A stretch of 64,000 nucleotides of DNA from contig CM060833.1 in the NCBI GenBank assembly GCA_030762175.1, forward strand, positions 165,701,001-165,765,000, in the 5' to 3' direction. The notes under the pieces are model-generated. The model ran no database searches, was not told the origin of the DNA, and was given only the letters and a program-made list of their open reading frames with translations. Every line of letters starts with the position of its first letter. Within the stretch, counting starts at the first letter, position 1. The position numbers and the translations under genes are program-made. Shown here piece after piece: positions 36,801 to 45,800 of this stretch. Origin of the DNA: Metallyticus violacea. Lineage: Eukaryota > Arthropoda > Insecta > Mantodea > Metallyticidae.

Positions 36801-39800
36801 TAAGGAGCTTATGCAGAAGATCAAGGCCTTCTGCATCGTTTGGCCACCACTACTGTACCCTAATGTTCTCTTTTCAGATATTTATTATTGTGTCCATTAC
36901 GTTTAGAGGCAAAGTGCCCATTGTAGTGTGTAGTTGCCTCATGCACGTTGTAAATACAGCATTTACGAGCATCCCCAAAGTTCTTCAATCAGTTCATAGA
37001 ATCTGGTGGTAACTAATTTTTTTTGTCAAATGGAGTACATATACTTCTAATAAGTACTCATTTGTGCCAAAGTTAATTTATTTTATCTTCATGTTGTCAA
37101 TTTCATGTGTGAGGGCAGGGTACTTAACCTGTTGTGTACAGGTGCTAGACTGCAATTATGTTAAATAAACTTAGAATGGTAAAGAACAAAAGTTATCTTG
37201 GTAGTCATTTTAAGAAAAACTCTTTACCTGGTTCCAGATAACTCACTGATATTCAGCTAACTATGCTGTAATAGTAAATATATTTAAATACACACACACA
37301 GAGAAGGGATGCCAAAAATATATATACACTTCAAGCAAAGAAAAAACTGTGTTAACATAACAAAACTGAATTGTTAAACAGAAAATGTTAAGTACTAATC
37401 ATCTTAGACTTTTACAGTTACAACAGTTGCTCAAAATGCCCACCATCGACGTCGATACACTTCTGAGTATGTTGAACTACTGATTGAGCAACATTTGCGA
37501 AAGTGTCCTCAGCGATTGCAGCACATGCCATTTCAATTTCTTCCTGAAGTGCTGCCAGTGTACCTGGTTTTCTACGGTATACAACATCCTTAAGAGTTCC
37601 CCATAGGTAGAAGTCCAACTGAGTTAGATCTGGAGAACATGATGAAAACCTCTTCGTCCTATTGCTTTGAACTTCAACAACTTCTCGGTTTTCCAATAAC
37701 ACTTCAAAATTGCTTCCCTCTGTTCAAGCCATACTCCATTTTGTTTTAGCAACGATAGCTTAATGTAACGTGAGTCACATCTTTTTACAGAACATCATAT
37801 GATAATCTTGGCTTCATTTGTTCATTGTTGATTTACCTGTCATTTAGCAATGTTATCATAATGTATGTCAGTCACATCTGTTTACAGAACATCATACTAC
37901 ACATTACTGTTGTTTTTCCGGTCCAACTTTGAATTGTTGTTTTTTGTATTGTTTACCATTTATACATTGAATGCAAATGGTGAAGAACACTTTATAACTA
38001 TAGCATTTGCAGGAAAACTAATGACATAGTTTTCTTAGACCTTGCCCACTAAATAGTCTTAATGGGATCCAAAAGTCAGACATGGAATTGGTGATAGAGA
38101 TAACAGTGTCTGGGCAGATTTTCATTCATGTGACATTTATTTCATAAAGGCTGTGCTATACTAATTATCATCCTTTTGTCTGATAACAGTTGTGCAACAA
38201 TGAAATATGCATTTGTTTTTTCAACTAAGCACAAGACTAAATGTCAATGGAAAAGTAGTACTAGCCATCATTGTTATCCATGACCAGTTGCCCTTTGACA
38301 AGATTTTCATTCTTAGAAGCAAAGTTTATGATTTTTAATGAACAGTAAAGTGATTGACTGCATACCAGAAGGAATGCCAATTAATGGGGTATACAATGGT
38401 ATTTAGAGTAGCCTCCTTTATTCAAGGAACAGAGGCAGTGATGTCCAAAGACAGAAACAGCATCTTTTGCATGACAATGCATATATATGCTACTTACTAA
38501 ACAGCTAAACTACAGCTGCTACTGGAGAAATTCAGATTTTTGACCATTCACAATGGAATTTCTCCCCCCCCTCCTCCCAAGTGAAACTTATAATTGCTGG
38601 GAAATAGTGCAGGACCTAGCCCAAGCTATAAATTTAGCTTTGGGACAATACCAGTGGGAGCAATGCCTAAAAGGTATGTGGAGAGAGATGGAAAGTGCTT
38701 CGAAAGATCGTGAGGTTAGATAATTCAATACAGCTTATAAATTGGATTCTAGTAAGGCAGGTGCAAAACTTTTTGGATGCTTCTTGTATACTTATATTAA
38801 TAACAGCTACCATCCCCAGTATATCAACAAATAATGTGCTGATATTTTGGAGTAACAGTACAGCAATGCTTTCCTGTAAATTGAATAATTTATTTTAGTT
38901 GTGGTATCTAAAATAAAAGTTTATAAGCACTATCGTATTTTTAAAACTGATAAAAATAAATTCAGCTGGAATTGTATAAAGCAAGATTGGATATGCAAGC
39001 TACTGTCAGAGCTGTTCTAAAAGTTCTGGGACTGGCTTATAGATGTTATGAAAATGGCCAAATTACTCTGATTTGTTAAATATAATCCTTTGGATGACCC
39101 TCTGTAAACTTTCAGACACATAAGTGTAAGTCATTTGTTTGTTATGATCATGTAAACAAACTAGTGTTAACATCTTCTACAAAATGGATAAAACAAATAT
39201 GACTGATGTTTATTTTAAGGGGTTTAATCCTAACAGAAATACTAAAAGAGTTAGATTTTACATAAAAGGATTCTTTCCCCTTTTCGACTGTTAAAAATTG
39301 GGCTACTGAATAGAAGCATGATCATACATACAATGACCATTTAGGTGTCCCAAAACTGCTGTGACTGATGAAGTTTAACAAAAATTCATAATGTAGTATT
39401 CAGTGATAAATTGAAGGTATGTGAATTAGCTTACATTGCAAAGATCTGGATAGGCACACTACGTTTTATACTAAGCTTTGGGAAAATGAGAAAGCTTTCT
39501 GCTCAATAGATACTTCATTTGTTAACAATGGGCCACAAACACAATCAAATGAATATTTTGCAAGAGTGTTTAGACTTAATTAAATGCAATTCCAATGAGT
39601 TTCTCCAAAGTTCCAAACAGTGGGTGCCTACAGGTGAAAGTGCACCAAAGAAAGCAAAAATAGTTCCATCTGTAAGAAAAGTCATGGCTTATGGTTTTCT
39701 GGGTTTCTCACGGTATGGTACTTGTAGAAGTGCAGAACCATCACCGGGGAGTATTGTGCTACAGGGCCAACTGAAGGATGTGGACATTTAGCCTGGAATG

Positions 39801-42800
39801 ACCTTCAATTTCAAGTGTTTCCACATCTGCCATATTTGCTGTATTTGGCTCTCAGTGAATATTTTTTGTTTCCAAACCTGAAGAAATGGCTAGGTAGACA
39901 AAAATTTTATATTCAAATGATGAAATTGAAGCTGAGACAATGCTTATTTTTCACAGTTGGACAAATTTTATTTTACTGAGAGTATTAAAAAGTTGGAAAG
40001 TTGTTGGAGTAAATGTATTGATTTATAAGGTGACTGTTGAGAGGGGGGGGGGGGGAAGAAGAAGAAAAAATCTTAAATCTTGTGCTTTCTTGGACAGGCT
40101 GACAACTATTAGATTGTTCCTCATACTTCATATAAGTGAAAATTTTACTCCTAATATCATTAAACTCATTTATGATTCCAAATAAAACTTTTGTCAGATA
40201 TAAGATGTTAGTAGCACTAATTTGGTTACTTTTTTTAACAATATTAAATTTTCTTATTTTCTGAAAAATTGAAATGTTTAAATTTAAATCAATTTTAAGA
40301 AACATGCTATATTGAAACCTCTCTTATCAAGTTAAAGCCCTTGATAAGAGCTTTAAAATGAGAATTGCCTACACCTTAATCACACCTGGTTGCCGAGAAA
40401 ATGGTAATTATTTCTGGATGCAATTGTATATATTTAATAATATTTGGGTGGCAGGTAAAACAAGGATTTTCTTATGCTTACCATTTATAACAATGTAAGG
40501 CCACTGGATATAGCAAGTTTCATCAACTCATAATTTCACTGGGAATCGATTTGCGAGATATTTTATGGCTTAGTGCTAATGATTACTGCTCAAAGGTACA
40601 AAAATCTCGCTGAACAGTTCCACACTGAAGCTGAATCACTGCAGCGAGTAAGTTGGTCATTGCTATAAAAGTATTAATTGAATATTATCAAGAGACTTAA
40701 GTGTTCACACATGATTTAGGCCTTGAGAGTCTGAGTTCAGCTTCTGTTTCGACAAGTTATCCGTTGAGGTTTTCCTGAGCCTGGCATATGAAATTGCAGA
40801 TAACATAGGCACTAATAGAATTTAGAATCTTTTATATCATATTAAATCATCATTCCAAAAAAACAGTGGCAATCAAATGGAAATTAGAGCTCATGGAAAA
40901 AAAAATATTAATTTGTTAATTCAGAATAGAGCATTTGCAATAGCTACTTTTAAACACCATTTAAAAATTCATTTTGTACTCATTGAAATTTTGCTACTCA
41001 TAAACACAAATGGCTTAACAAATATAAATTGACTGTGGAGTAATAGTAATTGTTCTGAGTGAGTGCTGGTTGCTGTTACAGCCATGTTACAACAGATCAG
41101 CCTGCAAGCAAGAAATGGAAGTATGACAACTGTGTGGATGCAGTTACGGGAACCAAGGTGATGGCCCTTCCCAATGGCACAGTTCCCTGCAACAAGCATC
41201 TCTGTGATTTGGTTAATATTGTCAAGCCTCACATTAGGCAGCTTGTGGATGACACTAATCTGGTGAGTGTATTTTGATCAAGAAAGACAAAGAACAATTT
41301 GGATTTTATAGTTTACATTTGTATTTAAATTTGCATTCAAAAGTTTAAAATAAGGTTAGGATAAAACAATGTCAGAAATTGTTGTACAATAAAATTGCTT
41401 GTATCCACTAACTATGGGACAAAGCTAGTACCAGATAACTGAAAAATACTTTATAGGTTATGTAAAGATATACTGCATGACACAAACTTTTTCCATGCAG
41501 AAATTGAGCATTTTTCATATAGAGTTTGAAAATGGAATTTTGAAATATACATATTTTCAGTACTTAACACTACATTTCATGTGATGGGTGATCTGCAGGG
41601 TACCAGCATACTAATCACATGCCCGCCTACAATACTGCCCTCTATCAATAAAGTCGTAAACAGGTAGAAGAAGCAGAGGTCACTATGGCGGCCAAGGTTC
41701 ACAATGGCCTGTAATGCCATTTGTGAAGAAGATACTATATTTATCTCTTAGTTAAAAAAAAAAAAAGTACTAAAATTGCCATACCTGATGACAATGTTAG
41801 TTGGTGGTCATATGATGTCAAGATGAGGATAGCCGACATTGCAGTTGATTGCAACTATGAGGATAAAATTGAAGACAATGAGAGTCATTAGATTTCTATG
41901 GTTTTAGAGTGTGAAACATTGTGAAATTCATAGCAAAATGCTGCAATGTTATGCTACATTGGTGGAAGAAGTGTACGATTGGATACAAGGGTTTAAAATT
42001 GGGTGAATATGTATCTGTGATAAGCAGTTCTGGTTGTCCCTACATGGCCATCACTGATGATAAGGTGGATCATGCCGACACTCTCTTTCATGAAAATGGG
42101 TGCATTTCATTAGAAATTCCAGTCAGGAAATTTGATGTCTGCATTGGATCTGCATATATTCTCATAGAGGTTCTCAAGTATTATAAATTGTGTGTAGAGT
42201 GGGTGCTTAGGATGCTGTTGATAGCATAAGATAATTTGTGTATGCAGCTTCTTTGAACTAGTATAACATTGAAGAAGCAAACTGCTGCACTTCCTTTTAC
42301 AAGAAAATAAACCTGGGTTAATCACAATCATCTCAAAAGCTTGAGGAGCATCTCCAGCCAAGAACAATTTAAGTTTCAATCCTCTGCCACAAAGGTCATG
42401 TTGATACTCTTCTGAGATATTAAAATATCAGTTTTGTTGCACTGTCAGATAAAGGGTGAAGCGGTGAATAGTGTCTGATGTAGTGCACTGTTGGAAAAAG
42501 AACTAAGTCAACAATACAGAGCTATCACAGGAGACTTGTTTAACATGTTCTCCTTCATGATAACGTGCACCCTCACATGGCCGCTTTACCATTCATATAT
42601 GGAGATTTCAGATTTTCAGGTCATGCAGCATCCTCTATGTAGCTCTAATTATGCTCTCCCAGATTATCTTATATCAGGGCTAATTTTTTTTTTTTTTTAA
42701 ACCTCTGATTGCTCTGTAAGTGACCAGACAAGCATAAGGAGGCAGATCTGAGCACTGTGCCACTACCCCACCATAGCATCTGCCAAGCCAAGTTCAGTAC

Positions 42801-45800
42801 ATCAATTGGAGCTGAGTTGCGAAGTATCATTCGTTTTCTACAGGTAGAAGGGAATAGTGGAGCAGAAAATAATTGCAAAATGAGCCGTGTTTATGGTGCA
42901 AACTGTATGAGTGAGGGTGTTGTGCATGAATGGTGTAGGAAATTTAAAGAAGGTCAAACTGATGTTCATGTTGAAGGTGAACAAGGATACAGGTCTGTCG
43001 CTAGTGAAGACTCTATTCAGCGAGTTGATCAAGTGATTCTAGAGAGCTGGAAGTTTACCATCAGTTAGTTGTATGTGGAATTTCCATACATTTCAAGGTC
43101 AGCTCTGTACATGAATGTTACAGAACACCTAGGCTATTGAAAACTTTGCACATGCTGGGTTCCCAAAAAGCTGTCTGAGGACCACAAAGTACAGCGCATG
43201 GGATCAGCCTTACCCTTTCTCTCACATTATGCTGATGATGGGGGAATAGTTTTTAATTCTATTGTAATGGATGAAACATGGATTCATACCAAAATCAAAA
43301 GAACAATCCAAACAACGGATGTACAGACACTCCCTGAACAAACCCAAAAAGTTCAAACAAACTTTCAGCAACAGGAAGACATGGCTACTGTTCTCTGGGA
43401 TCAGAACTGTGTGGTGCTCTGGAATTTATGGAGCCAGGGACTACAATCAATGCACAAATGTACTATCAGACATTATGTTACCTGCAGAGAGCCATTCAGA
43501 ACAAAAGAAGAGTATGCTGTCATCTGGAATTTTTTTGATTCATGACAACACAAAACTGCATACTGCTGCAGTAACCCAACAGCTGCTTACTGAGTTTCAT
43601 TGGGAAGTGTTTGATCACCCAGCATACAGCCCAGATCTAGCTCCGAGTGACTTTCATCTTGTTCTGCAGCTGAAGAAAGGTGGAAGGATAACTCTTCTGC
43701 AGCAACAAAACTTCAAGATGCTGTGAAGACTTATCTCCGTACACCTTCTATGAAAAGGATATTGGAAAGCTCGTCTATCGAGATGACAAATGTCTTAATC
43801 TTCACGGGGACCGTGTAGGAAAGTAACTGTGACTACATTTGACTCCTGGTAATAAACCATTTTGTGATTCACATTGTCTTTTTGTTATGCGCCATCCAAG
43901 GTTGAAAAAAATAACTCATATTTGCACTTCTAAGATAATTTGAGAAGAGAAATAGGTCAAAAAGTGGTGCATTTCTGGATGGAGACACAAAAAATTTTCT
44001 TCTGATGGAAAAAAGTTGTTTAATGGTGTGAGAGGTGTATCAAAAAGGAGCAAAATAATTTAGGAAAATTACATAGCATTCATATCGTTAGCAGAATTAT
44101 CAATATTCAATTTCACACAACATTCAATTTGCTGTCTTTTTTTTAAATACCCATAATACTCCAGTAGATAAAATATTTTACCTACTGGACAGTTTATACT
44201 CTTTTTCACTGTATTGATTCCTGAATATTTTAAAATTAAAAAGAAAAAACCCACAATACTATCACATATTTCACTATAAGCCCTTAGTGTCATTGAGCTA
44301 CATGTGCAATAAATCATAGATATTAAATACTGCCAGTGAGCTAATATTGTTTTGCATGTTCATAAAATTTATAACTACCTTCAAGCACTATATTTGCAGT
44401 GCTTCAAGCATGAGAATTTTTTGTTGGTTGAAGTAATGAGTGCCTATTTTCTTGTTTTGTTTCAGCTAAAAATGTGGATTTCTTTCATGATTCCAAAAAT
44501 TGAAGATGGGAACAACTTTGGGGTGTCAATCCAAGAGGATACCTTAGCAGAAATACAGTCAGTTGAATCTGAAGCAGCAGCTTTTTTTGATCAGATATCA
44601 AGATATTTTGTTTCAAGAGCTAAAGTAGTGTCCAAGGTAATCAAGTAATTTTTCAATATGGTTAAGTAGAACCTCATTATTATTTCCTGATTATTAGAAA
44701 TGTATTTATCTGTTCCATGAATTTCAAGGTTCTGGTACATCCATGTAGAAAAAATTCCCTCTGCTGAAATTTAACCTGGACTGTTTAGTGTAGCAGTTGT
44801 CAATTTGTCTGTGGCCAATGGTGTCTGTGAGGCCCTCTTAGGAGATCTAAGTACTGTTAACAGCATTTATTCTTGAATGTATAGATGCAAACAATGAATT
44901 ATGAGAAAACAAAAGATAGTACACATTTATGGTATGCATTTTTTGAGATAAAGTAGATTAGAATCAAATTGAAGGCAACTATTGTTCCGAAGGGAGGTTT
45001 CAGACAGGTAAATTAAAAACAGATCAGCAGAACACTTCAATGTACCATAATAGCTTCCCTGGCAAAAGCACCCAACTTTTCACAGCAAACTGCAAAGGCT
45101 AGGGTTGGCCTGCCTCTCTCAAACTGATTTTGAAATGTATGGTCTTGCTTCTTTTTGAACTGACTGAATTTGACATTGTTTGATCTAGCACATACAATAT
45201 AAAAATCATTTGTGCAACTGCATGGAATTCATAGGATGCTTGCATTATTCTGAGAAATTTCTAGACCTGTAGAGTGTGTTCTCAAAGTAAGTTACAAAAG
45301 TTATAATCTAAACTTAGGTATTTATTTTTTACACTAAACTCCACTTACTTACGTAAAAGTAAGATGCATTTCGGAAGAATCTCTCCTATCTTCAGTTGCT
45401 CACTAAACCGCCGTTACTCGAAACGATGGCTGGACAACCGGATGTTCCTGTGGTGGCCTCTGTTGGTTGAAGAAGGAAGTTGCTGAGTTCATCCATAGGA
45501 GGAAACTTGAAATTCATTTACTGTGCAATTTATTAGGATGCACAGTAAAAGACTCCATACCAACAGAATAGAAATCTGGAATTTTCGAAATAAAATGTGC
45601 AGATTGTGAACAGAGCTACATAGGCAAAACAAAACAAAATTTGGAAATTCAGAGGAAAGAACATTTTAGGAATATTCGGTTTAAACAGGTGGATAAATCA
45701 GCATTAGCAGCTCTTTTTGGACCAAAAACCATGAAATAAAACTGGGAATTAAACTGCTGAAACATCTTCACAACCCATTGGAGTTATCTACTTGGGAAAA

